The notes below the pieces were generated by a model, which had not been told where the DNA came from, did no database searches, and worked only from the letters and a program-made list of their open reading frames with translations. The position numbers were made by a program, and so were the translations under genes. Positions 56,164 through 63,876 of a stretch of 64,000 nucleotides of DNA are shown here, piece by piece; the stretch's first letter is position 1, and each line of letters starts with the position of its first letter. The stretch comes from Pararhodobacter zhoushanensis (GTDB lineage Bacteria; Pseudomonadota; Alphaproteobacteria; Rhodobacterales; Rhodobacteraceae). Location of the stretch: assembly GCF_003990445.1 (NCBI RefSeq), contig NZ_REEZ01000010.1, positions 1-64,000 of the forward strand, read 5' to 3'.

Positions 56164-57137
56164 CCACGCCACTGCTCTCTGCCCGCAAGCTGGAAGTCAG
56201 CTTCGAGATTGGCCGCAAGGGGTTCTTCGGCAAACCGCGCCTGCTGCGCGCGGTGCGCGGCGTCGATTTCGACCTGATGCCGGGGCGCACGCTGGGGCTG
56301 GTGGGCGAATCCGGCTCGGGCAAAACCACCACCGCGATGGCGGCGATCCGGCTGGCCCCGTCAACCGGCGGCTCGGTCAGTTTTGAGGGCACCGATCTGA
56401 TGACCCTGCCTGCGGAAGCGATGCGCGCCCAGCGCAAGCATCTGCAGGTGATCTTCCAGGACCCCTATTCCAGCCTGAACCCGCGCGAACGCGTTGGTGC
56501 CATCGTGCGCGAACCGCTGGATCTGATGAATGTCGGTGACCCGGCAGGCAGGGACGACCGGGTGCGCGAGCTGTTCGGGCTGGTCGGCCTGCGCCCCGAC
56601 CAGATGTCGCTGTTCCCGCACCAGTTTTCCGGCGGGCAGCGGCAGCGGATTTCCATCGCGCGCGCCTTGGCAACGAACCCCCGGCTGATCGTCTGCGATG
56701 AGCCGGTCAGCGCGCTGGATGTGGCGATTCAGGCGCAGATCCTGAACCTGCTGCGCCGGTTGCAGGATGAATTCGGCCTTAGCTATCTGTTCATCAGTCA
56801 CGATCTGGGCGTCGTGCAGTTCATCTGCGACGACATCGCGGTGATGTATCTGGGCGAGATTGTCGAGTACGCCGACCGCCCCACGCTGTTCTCCAAACCG
56901 CGCCACCCGTATACGGCGGTGTTGCTGGAAGCCGCGCCTTCGCTTCTGCGGCGCAAATCGGCGGGCTACAGGCGGGCGGGGATGGTCAAGGGCGACCTGC
57001 CCTCGCCGATGAACCTGCCCAAAGGCTGCGCCTTTGCTTCGCGCTGCCCCAAGGCACAAGAGCGCTGCCGGGCCGAAGCGCCCGTGCTGCGCGACGTCGG
57101 CGACAGCCGCGTCGCCTGCCACTTCCCGCTGGACTGA
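56160..57137 (+). CDS. dppF: Dipeptide-type ABC transporter ATPase, DppF
   Basis: 325-residue ATPase, start ATG 56160. Walker A GESGSGKTT near 52, signature FSGGQRQRISIARALA, and the C-terminal motif GCAFASRCPKAQERCRAEAP with the conserved cysteines. Last gene of the importer; followed by a 10-bp hairpin. Confidence 0.94.
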   Translation: MTTPLLSARKLEVSFEIGRKGFFGKPRLLRAVRGVDFDLMPGRTLGLVGESGSGKTTTAMAAIRLAPSTGGSVSFEGTDLMTLPAEAMRAQRKHLQVIFQDPYSSLNPRERVGAIVREPLDLMNVGDPAGRDDRVRELFGLVGLRPDQMSLFPHQFSGGQRQRISIARALATNPRLIVCDEPVSALDVAIQAQILNLLRRLQDEFGLSYLFISHDLGVVQFICDDIAVMYLGEIVEYADRPTLFSKPRHPYTAVLLEAAPSLLRRKSAGYRRAGMVKGDLPSPMNLPKGCAFASRCPKAQERCRAEAPVLRDVGDSRVACHFPLD

Positions 57138-57140
57138 AAA

Positions 57141-57163
57141 CGCCCGGCACTGGGTGCCGGGCG
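57141..57163. terminator. Hairpin between dppF and small protein gene 2
   Basis: CGCCCGGCAC (57141-57150) and GTGCCGGGCG (57154-57163): perfect 10-bp stem, loop TGG, 3 bases after the dppF stop. No U tract; convergent small-protein gene ends on the other side. Confidence 0.65.
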
Positions 57164-57191
57164 CAGGTGGTCGGGGCGTAGATCTGCGCGG

Positions 57192-57350
57192 TTACTTGCT
57201 GCCGCCTTTGCTGGATGACGGCGCGGGACCGCTGCCCTTGCCAGCAGCGCCGCCCTTGGCCGTGGTGCCTTTGGACGACGACGGTGCCGGACCGCTGCCT
57301 TTGCCCGGCGCGGCACCCTTGCCAGCGCCGCCTTTGGAATTGTCAGCCAT
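57192..57350 (-). CDS. Small Gly/Ser/Lys/Pro-rich protein 2
   Basis: 52 residues, MADNSKGGAGKGAAPGKG at the start and SSSKGGSK at the end. It contains an internal repeat GKGSGPAPSSSKG (twice). ATG 57350 follows GGAGGAGGG. Basic, disordered, related by composition, C-terminal motif and stop-flanking DNA to small protein 1 at 48625, and driven by an identical TTGACG-N16-TATCGT promoter. Together they bracket the amidohydrolase/Dpp region. Function unknown. Confidence 0.6.
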   Translation of the reverse strand: MADNSKGGAGKGAAPGKGSGPAPSSSKGTTAKGGAAGKGSGPAPSSSKGGSK

Positions 57351-57443
57351 GTTCCCTCCTCCTGATCGCGAAGCCCGAATCCTGCCGGGGAAATCCCGCG
57401 CAGGGACGAGTCGCAAAAGAACCGCCGCGGCTCTTCGAGATCA

Positions 57444-57471
57444 ACGATACACCTGAAAATTAAGGCGTCAA
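57444..57471 (-). promoter_or_regulatory. Promoter of small protein gene 2
   Basis: Minus strand TTGACG (57471-57466), 16 bases, TATCGT (57449-57444). Same boxes and spacing as at 48831-48858. Leader about 85-90 bases. Confidence 0.55.
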
Positions 57472-57487
57472 AAGAACATTTGCAGGA

Positions 57488-57518
57488 GGGGCGGCACGGC
57501 GTGAGCTTCCGCCGCCCC
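57488..57518 (-). terminator. Hairpin downstream of the autotransporter gene
   Basis: GGGGCGGC (57488-57495) pairs with GCCGCCCC (57511-57518); 15-base loop. It follows the autotransporter stop on the minus strand by 16 bases and precedes the small-protein promoter. Confidence 0.5.
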
Positions 57519-57534
57519 TTGCGCTGATACCCGC

Positions 57535-59424
57535 TTACAGGGCCAGATCGAACGATACCCGCAGCGACATCTGCCGGTCATCCGCGTTGCCCGCGTATTC
57601 GATCCCGGCGCGCAGCGCGCCCGGCCCGGTCTGCGCGACATAGGAAAGACCGATGCCTGCGTGGCTGTCGTCGAACAGATCCGGCGCGGCAAAACTGGTG
57701 CTGCCGCCGCTCAGCCCGAACTGCATCACGCCCTGATCACCCCCGCGCAGCGCGGCAAAGACATAAGGGCGCAGCACGCCGCCGCTGACGGCAACCGGCA
57801 TGCCCAGATCGCCGCGCAGGCCGTAAGCCGTTGCGTCATGCGCGGCGATAGTCCCACCGCCCAGACCCGAGAGCGTGTAGCCCACGGTGCGATGGTGCAC
57901 GACATCCGCCTGCAACGCGACATCGGCGAAGGGCGCGTCGGGCTGGCCGCCAAAGCCACGCGCAAAGCGCAGGCTGGCGCCGATCACCGTGCCGTCCATC
58001 TGCGCATCGCCCAAGCGATAGGCGGGGCTGGTCAGGTCGGTGTCGGTCCTGCCCAGATAGCCCAGCGCCGACAGCGTGCCTGCATCGCCAAGATCGCTGA
58101 GATGCGAGAGGCCGACGAACAGCGCCGTCTGGCGCAAGCGGTGCTCGCCGTCGTCCAGCGTCGCGCGGCCCTGCGTGACGGCCAGAAAGCCCGAGACGGC
58201 GCCAAAGCTCTGCCCGGCGACCAGACCGCCGCTGCGCTCGGACAGGCCCTGGTAGCTGCCGCTGGCCGCGATGTCAGAGCCGCCACCGAACACGCCCAGC
58301 CATGCGCCGCCCTGCCCTTGACGGTCATGCACCACACCCGCGACCCCAAAGGCCGCGCTGCGTGCCAGACGATCACCCGCCGCCAGCGGCATCGGGTCGA
58401 TCAGTGCCAGCGCGGTTCCGACCAGCAGACCGGGGCCGTCAAAACTGACCACCTCGGGCAGCGACCCAAAGCGCAGCATCCCGGCCTGAACGCCGTGCAC
58501 CATCACCGTGTCGGTGCCGTCGCCCATCTCGATCAGCCCGTCGATGATCGAGCCGCGCAGCACCTCCAGCGTGTCGTCGCCCATGCCGAGGTTCAGCGCC
58601 ACACCGCCGCGGCCCCGGATCGTCCCGCTGTTCACCACGCGCTGCGCGCCAGTGTCGGCACCGTCGGTGTTGATGCCGATGGTGCCCTCGATGGTGCCCG
58701 AATTCTGCACCAGACTGTCCAGCGTGCTGGGGTCAAAGTCGATGCCGTCCTCGGCACCGTCGCTGATGATCAGCCCGTCATTGATCACCGTGCCGCTGTC
58801 CAGATCCACCCCGTCCTGATCGCCGGTCGACCGGATGGTGCCCGCGTTGTAGATATACGCATCCGTGGCCGCGTTGACCCCGTCATCGCCCGCCTCGATC
58901 AGCCCGTAGTTATAGAGCTGCGCGCGGTCGGTGTTGATGTTCACGCCCTCATCCGCCGCCCGGATGATCCCGGTTTCGGTGTTCATGACATAGGCGTTGT
59001 CTTCCAGCTGCACGCCATCATCGGCGCCGATGATCGTGCCCGCGTTGACCAGACGGCCATCGTTGTCGATGTTCACCCCGTCGCCATCGCCGGTGATGGT
59101 GCCATAGTTGGTGACGCTGACGCCATTGTCACCCTGCACACCATGATCACCCTGACCGGTGATCACGCCGTGGTTGATAAAGGTCACATCGTCGTCGAAC
59201 TCGAACCCCTGATCGGTGCCGGTGATCTCGGCCCCTTCCAGAACGGTGATCTGCGCGTCATCCAGCCCGTCGTCCAGAATGCCGGTACCAATGCCGGCGC
59301 AGGTGACCACGTCGCCATCATTGGGCGCAGCAGGGGTGCAGGCGTCTTGCGCGTTTGCGATGCCAGGCAGCGCAAGCGCGGCCATCAGGGCAAGGGTCGA
59401 GGCGGAAAGGCGAAGATCGGGCAT
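57535..59424 (-). CDS. Autotransporter-type outer-membrane protein with Asp-rich beta-helix repeats
   Basis: 629 residues. Signal peptide 1-25 (cleavage ANA-QD). Residues about 60-290 are tandem repeats of about 20-26 residues with the pattern NxGTIxGxDDGV (e.g. NYGTITGDGDGVNIDNDGR), rich in Asp/Asn and likely a right-handed beta-helix that binds calcium. A short linker is followed by an autotransporter beta-barrel of about 280 residues (starts near GLLVGTALALIDPMPLAAGD). The last residue is Leu rather than the usual Phe/Trp, which is odd for BamA recognition. Stands alone; adhesion or surface display is likely. Confidence 0.86.
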   Translation of the reverse strand: MPDLRLSASTLALMAALALPGIANAQDACTPAAPNDGDVVTCAGIGTGILDDGLDDAQITVLEGAEITGTDQGFEFDDDVTFINHGVITGQGDHGVQGDNGVSVTNYGTITGDGDGVNIDNDGRLVNAGTIIGADDGVQLEDNAYVMNTETGIIRAADEGVNINTDRAQLYNYGLIEAGDDGVNAATDAYIYNAGTIRSTGDQDGVDLDSGTVINDGLIISDGAEDGIDFDPSTLDSLVQNSGTIEGTIGINTDGADTGAQRVVNSGTIRGRGGVALNLGMGDDTLEVLRGSIIDGLIEMGDGTDTVMVHGVQAGMLRFGSLPEVVSFDGPGLLVGTALALIDPMPLAAGDRLARSAAFGVAGVVHDRQGQGGAWLGVFGGGSDIAASGSYQGLSERSGGLVAGQSFGAVSGFLAVTQGRATLDDGEHRLRQTALFVGLSHLSDLGDAGTLSALGYLGRTDTDLTSPAYRLGDAQMDGTVIGASLRFARGFGGQPDAPFADVALQADVVHHRTVGYTLSGLGGGTIAAHDATAYGLRGDLGMPVAVSGGVLRPYVFAALRGGDQGVMQFGLSGGSTSFAAPDLFDDSHAGIGLSYVAQTGPGALRAGIEYAGNADDRQMSLRVSFDLAL

Positions 59425-59517
59425 GGGGCGGTCCGGCTGTTAGGGGTTCCCCCGGCGCGTAGCGGGGGAATGTAACAGACGGGTGATGCCGGACGGAAAC
59501 CTGCCGACCGGGCGGTG

Positions 59518-59898
59518 TTATTCCGGTGGGACCGGACGTTTGACGCCCGAGGAATGCAGCGCAACAAAGGTGAAATCAGCCTCGGTCACCCGCAGGTGCT
59601 GCGCGGTTTCAAGCCGCTCGACCCAGGCCTCGACGTGGATGGTGATCGAGGTGGTGCCGACCCTGACGATGCGCGTGTAGACGGTGAACAGATCGCCCAC
59701 CATCACCGGCGCATGAAAGCGCATGGCGTTGATCGCGACGGTGGCGGTGCGCCCGCGCGCACGGCGCGCGGCGGTCATCCCGGCGGCGATGTCCATCTGG
59801 CTGAGCACCCACCCGCCGAAAATATCCCCCGCCCCGTTGGTATCCGCGGGAAAGGGGACGGTTTGCAGGGTCAGCTCGCCTTCGGGTTTGTCGTCCAT
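59518..59898 (-). CDS. Acyl-CoA thioesterase, YciA-like
   Basis: 126-residue hotdog-fold thioesterase that hydrolyses acyl-CoAs. The YciA/Acot signature TNGAGDIFGGWVLSQMDIAA is present with the catalytic Asp. ATG 59898 follows GGGAG. It is downstream of tpa on the same strand with a 67-base gap, so co-transcription is possible but a metabolic link is unclear. Confidence 0.9.
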   Translation of the reverse strand: MDDKPEGELTLQTVPFPADTNGAGDIFGGWVLSQMDIAAGMTAARRARGRTATVAINAMRFHAPVMVGDLFTVYTRIVRVGTTSITIHVEAWVERLETAQHLRVTEADFTFVALHSSGVKRPVPPE

Positions 59899-59965
59899 GT
59901 CTGCTCCCTTGCTCGGTCAATTTCCGGGCAAGGTTGCGCATCCATGTCGCAAGGTAAAGGCCTCC

Positions 59966-61342
59966 TTAGCCACAAACCTCGGTCAAAGCCCCGTCAATGG
60001 CGTCGGTGATCTGGTCGATCTGCGCGGCGGTGACGATCAGCGCGGGCGACAGGCAGAGCGTGTTGTTGAAGCCGGGCAGGGAGCGGTTGGTCATGCCGAT
60101 CTGCACGCCGCGCTTCATCACCGCGGCGACCACGGCGGCCACCTTGCTCTCGGCCATCGGTTCCTTGGTCGCGCGGTCTGCAACCAGTTCGGCACCGCAG
60201 AACAGCCCCTTGCCGCGCACATCACCGATGACGCTATGCTTTTCCATCAGCTTGTGCAGGTTGCCCATCAGCCGCTCACCCATCGCGGTGGTGTTCCCGA
60301 GCAGGTCTTCTTCCTCGATGATGCGCATGTTCTCGATGGCTGCCGCAGGCCCGGCGGTGCAGCCGCCGAAGGTCGAAATATCGCGGAAATGCGCCATCGG
60401 ATCGGCGGCGTCCTTGAACATCTCGAACACGGCTTCGGTCGTCACCGTGCAGCTGATCGCGGCATAGCCCGAGGCCAGACCCTTGGCCATGGTCACGATA
60501 TCGGGCTGGATGTCGTATTGCTGATAGCCGAACCATTTGCCCGTGCGCCCGACGCCGCAGACCACCTCGTCGATGATCAACAGCAGGCCGTATTGCTTGC
60601 AGATTTCCTGCACGCGGGGCCAGTAGCCCTCGGGCGGGGTGATGACACCGCCGCCTGCCGTCACCGGCTCAAGGATGATCGCGCCCACGGTATCGGCGCC
60701 CTCGCGCAGGATCACTTCCTCGATCGCATTCGCGGCGCGCAGGCCGTAATCGGCCACCTCGCCCCATTGGCTGCGGTACTCAAGGCAATGCGGCACCGGG
60801 ATGAACCCTTCGGGGAACGGGCCGTACATCGACTTGCGCTCTTCCTGCCCGCCCGAGGCCAGCGCGGCAATAGTGGTGCCGTGATAATCCCGCTCGCGGT
60901 AGAGGATCTTCCACTTCTTGCCGCCGTGCTTGGTATGGGCGATCTGGCGGACCATCTTGTAGGCCTTCTCATTCGCCTCGGACCCCGAGTTCGAATAATA
61001 GACGCGGGTCAGCCCCGGCATCTTGTCGGTCAGCATCTGCGCAAAGATCGCGCCGGGAACCGAACCCGCCGCGCCGGCAAAGTAGTTCATCTTCAGGAGT
61101 TGATCACGCACCGCATTTGCAATGCTCTCGCGGCCATAGCCCACATTGACCGTCCACACGCCGCCCGACACGGCATCCAGCGTCTCGCGCCCGGTCGCAT
61201 CCCAGACGCGCAGGCCCTTGCCTTCAACCACAACGCGGGGATCGACGGTCTCGAACGCCTTGTGCTGGGTCAGGTGATGCCACACATGGGCGCGGTCGGC
61301 TTCGACCACGGCACCGATGTCGTTGAAGGTCGCGGTGTCCAT
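59966..61342 (-). CDS. tpa: Taurine-pyruvate aminotransferase
   Basis: 458-residue class III PLP aminotransferase, catalytic Lys287 in IVTMAKGLASG. Very similar to the Rhodobacterales Tpa type: YRERDYHGTTIAALASGGQE and VTAGGGVITPPEGYWPRVQE. Converts taurine + pyruvate to sulfoacetaldehyde + alanine. ATG 61342 follows AAGGAG. Divergent from the MocR regulator (132-base gap with a palindrome), the arrangement known for tpa/tauR. The next enzyme, Xsc, is not in the window. Confidence 0.88.
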   Translation of the reverse strand: MDTATFNDIGAVVEADRAHVWHHLTQHKAFETVDPRVVVEGKGLRVWDATGRETLDAVSGGVWTVNVGYGRESIANAVRDQLLKMNYFAGAAGSVPGAIFAQMLTDKMPGLTRVYYSNSGSEANEKAYKMVRQIAHTKHGGKKWKILYRERDYHGTTIAALASGGQEERKSMYGPFPEGFIPVPHCLEYRSQWGEVADYGLRAANAIEEVILREGADTVGAIILEPVTAGGGVITPPEGYWPRVQEICKQYGLLLIIDEVVCGVGRTGKWFGYQQYDIQPDIVTMAKGLASGYAAISCTVTTEAVFEMFKDAADPMAHFRDISTFGGCTAGPAAAIENMRIIEEEDLLGNTTAMGERLMGNLHKLMEKHSVIGDVRGKGLFCGAELVADRATKEPMAESKVAAVVAAVMKRGVQIGMTNRSLPGFNNTLCLSPALIVTAAQIDQITDAIDGALTEVCG

Positions 61343-61403
61343 GGGACGACTCCTTGGCGAGATTTGATCATAAAGATTCACTCTGGCTGTAATGCACCTG
61401 CGC

Positions 61404-61428
61404 GGATAGGGCCAGAGACCCCCTATCC
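61404..61428. promoter_or_regulatory. Inverted repeat in the tpa-tauR intergenic region
   Basis: GGATAGGG (61404-61411) and CCCTATCC (61421-61428), perfect 8-bp arms, 9-base centre. Between divergent tpa and tauR, so a likely operator. Weak GGACYT-containing half-sites at 61464-61469 (GGACCT) and CTAGACTCA at 61445-61453 resemble TauR boxes described in Rhodobacter. Confidence 0.55.
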
Positions 61429-61474
61429 ATAGCACCAGAAAACGCTAGACTCAGCAAAAAATCGGACCTGATTG

Positions 61475-62974
61475 ATGACCATTTCGGTCGAGTGTTTCCT
61501 TCTTGATCCGCAGCACAGCGGAACCCTGCAAAGCCGCATCCGGCAGATGGTGGCCGAGGGCATTCTGGCGGGCCGTTTGCGCCCCGGTGAACGGATGCCA
61601 TCCAGCCGACGACTGGCCGAGCATCTGAGCGTCAGCCGAATCACCGTGACGCTGGCCTATGCCGATCTGGTCGCCGATGACTATCTGCGCGCGCGGGGCC
61701 GGTCGGGGTATTTCGTCTCCGACAGCGCGCCGCAGCCCGGCGATTTCCCGCAGCCCGGCGCGCGCGGCACCGATGCGGTGGACTGGGCGCGGGCGCTGGG
61801 GCACCGCCCGGCCAGCGGGCAGCTGAACATGGGCAAACCGCGCAACTGGCGCGAGTTTCGCTATCCGTTTGTCTATGGGCAGGCCGACCCTGAGCTCTTC
61901 GACCACGCCAACTGGCGCGGCTGCATGATTCAGGCCTTGGGCCAGCGCGATTTCGCCCGCATGACCGATGACCAGTTCGAGCAGGACGACCCCGGCCTCT
62001 TGGAATACATCGCCCGCCACACCCTGCCCCGGCGCGGGATTCTGGCGCGGGGCGATGAGATCCTGGTGACGCTGGGCGCGCAGAACGCCCTGTGGCTGAC
62101 CGCGCAACTGCTGCTGAACCAGCGCCGCAATGCGGGGATCGAGGAACCGGGCTATCCCGGTCTGCGCGACATCCTGAACCAGACCCGTTGCAAGGTGACC
62201 GGCATCCCCGTGGGGCCGCGCGGGCTGGAGCCGGATGCGCTGCCCGAGGGGATGGATGTGCTGTTCTGCACCCCGTCGCACCACTGCCCCACCGGCGCGA
62301 CCATGCCGCTTGAGGCCCGCCACGCGCTGCTTGAGGTCGCCAATGCGCGCGGGCTTCTGGTGATCGAGGATGACTATGAATTCGAGATCAGCCACGACCG
62401 CGCGCCCCTGCCCGCACTGAAATCGCTGGACCGCGAGGGGCGGGTGATCCACATCGGCAGCTTCTCGAAATCCATGTTCCCGGGGCTGCGGCTGGGCTTT
62501 CTGGTCGGCCCGGCCGAGTTCATCCGCGAGGCCCGCGCCCTGCGCGCCACGGTGCTGCGCCACCCGCCGGGCCTGCTGCAGCGCGCCGCCGCGCATTTCC
62601 TGTCGCTGGGCCATTACGACGCCATGCTGCGCCGCCTGACCCGCGCCTTCGCCGCGCGCCGGGCGGTGATGCTGGAAGCGGTGCGCGCTGAAGGGCTGAC
62701 GATTGCAGGCGCGGCGGGGGATGGTGGATCAAGCCTGTGGATGCGCACGCCCGACGGCGTCAGCGCGACCGAACTGTCACAGGCCCTGCGCGCGGATTCG
62801 GTCCTGATCGAACCGGGCGGGCCGTTCTTTGGCGAATCGCTGGGAAATGACCGGTGCTACCGCATCGCCTATTCCTCGATCACACAGGACCGCATTGCCG
62901 AGGGCATCGCCCGCATTGCCCGCCGCACCCGCGCCATGACCCCACAGGGCCAGCGCAAAAGCCGTGCGGGCTGA
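61475..62974 (+). CDS. tauR: MocR-type PLP-dependent transcriptional regulator, TauR
   Basis: 499 residues. GntR winged HTH at 14-82 (LRPGERMPSSRRLAEHLSVS) and a fold-type-I aminotransferase domain with PLP lysine about 332 in IGSFSKSMFPGLRLGF. Gene divergent from tpa, as in Rhodobacter where TauR activates taurine genes. ATG 61475; the TTG at 61472 is one codon earlier but less likely. Weak Shine-Dalgarno. Followed by nudix gene on the same strand. Confidence 0.88.
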   Translation: MTISVECFLLDPQHSGTLQSRIRQMVAEGILAGRLRPGERMPSSRRLAEHLSVSRITVTLAYADLVADDYLRARGRSGYFVSDSAPQPGDFPQPGARGTDAVDWARALGHRPASGQLNMGKPRNWREFRYPFVYGQADPELFDHANWRGCMIQALGQRDFARMTDDQFEQDDPGLLEYIARHTLPRRGILARGDEILVTLGAQNALWLTAQLLLNQRRNAGIEEPGYPGLRDILNQTRCKVTGIPVGPRGLEPDALPEGMDVLFCTPSHHCPTGATMPLEARHALLEVANARGLLVIEDDYEFEISHDRAPLPALKSLDREGRVIHIGSFSKSMFPGLRLGFLVGPAEFIREARALRATVLRHPPGLLQRAAAHFLSLGHYDAMLRRLTRAFAARRAVMLEAVRAEGLTIAGAAGDGGSSLWMRTPDGVSATELSQALRADSVLIEPGGPFFGESLGNDRCYRIAYSSITQDRIAEGIARIARRTRAMTPQGQRKSRAG

Positions 62975-62995
62975 GTTGCTAAAAAGGAAGACACG

Positions 62996-63490
62996 GTGAG
63001 TTTTGCAGAAAGCTATCTGGGCCAGCTGCGCGCCCATGTCGGCAGCCGTCCGCTGCTGGTGATCGGCGTGCGCGTGCTGATCGAGGATGACGCGGGCCGC
63101 ATCCTGATCCTGAAACGCAGCGATACCGGCGACTGGGGCCTACCCGCCGGCTCGCTGGAACTGGGCGAGTCGCTGATGGACGCGATCCACCGCGAGGCCA
63201 AGGAAGAAACCAACGCCACGCTTGAAGATGTGCAGGTGTTCGGCGTGTCCTCGAACCCGTCGGTTGAATGCTACACCTACCCCAATGGCGACCAGATCCA
63301 GAACGTCTCGATTCTGGCCACAGCGCGGCTGGCGGCGGGGACGGTGATTGGCTCGAACGATGGCGAGGCGGATGCGTTCCGCTTTGTGGCGCCCGAGGCC
63401 ATCGAGCAGGCCAGCTTCAGCCCGCCCGAGTTCCCCGCCTTTGGCTATTTCCGGGCATGGCGGGAAACCGGGCAGTTCCAGTTCGTCTAG
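62996..63490 (+). CDS. Nudix hydrolase
   Basis: 164 residues. Nudix box at 52-75: GSLELGESLMDAIHREAKEE fits Gx5Ex7REUxEE exactly (G52, E58, R66-E71). GTG 62996 follows AAGGAAG. Hydrolyses a nucleoside diphosphate linked to X; substrate unknown. Convergent with the CMD-like gene (4-base overlap). 21 bases after tauR. Confidence 0.93.
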   Translation: MSFAESYLGQLRAHVGSRPLLVIGVRVLIEDDAGRILILKRSDTGDWGLPAGSLELGESLMDAIHREAKEETNATLEDVQVFGVSSNPSVECYTYPNGDQIQNVSILATARLAAGTVIGSNDGEADAFRFVAPEAIEQASFSPPEFPAFGYFRAWRETGQFQFV

Positions 63491-63876
63491 GCCGCGTCGC
63501 GCTGGGCAAAGACCTCTTTCGCGGCAAAGAGCCCGTTCAGCGCGGCCGGAAACCCGGCATAGACCGCCATCTGCATCAGGATCTCGACGATCTCGTCGCG
63601 GGTCAGACCCACGTTCAAACCCGCCGCGATATGCACCTTGAGCTGCGGTTGCGCCGTGCCCAGCGCGGCGAGGGCTGCAATGGTGGCAATCTCCCGCGCG
63701 CGCAGGTCCAGACCGGGGCGGGTGTAGATGTCGCCAAAGGGGAACTCCAGCAACAGCGTGGCAAAGTCAGGGGCGATATCGGCCAGCGAACCGATGACCG
63801 CCTCACCGGCTTCGCCGTCGATTTGCGCCAGCGCCTGCGTGCCGCGTTCCAGCCGGGTTTGTGGTTGAACGGTCAT
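63487..63876 (-). CDS. Carboxymuconolactone-decarboxylase-family protein
   Basis: 129 residues, CMD/AhpD-like helical domain (LRAREIATIAALAALGTAQP; LKVHIAAGLNVGLTRDEIVE; MQMAVYAGFPAALNGLFAAK). It lacks any cysteine, so it is not a peroxidase-type AhpD; closer to PcaC-like CMD. ATG 63876 lies 74 bases inside the upstream MerR-type frame. Role unknown. Confidence 0.87.
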   Translation of the reverse strand: MTVQPQTRLERGTQALAQIDGEAGEAVIGSLADIAPDFATLLLEFPFGDIYTRPGLDLRAREIATIAALAALGTAQPQLKVHIAAGLNVGLTRDEIVEILMQMAVYAGFPAALNGLFAAKEVFAQRDAA

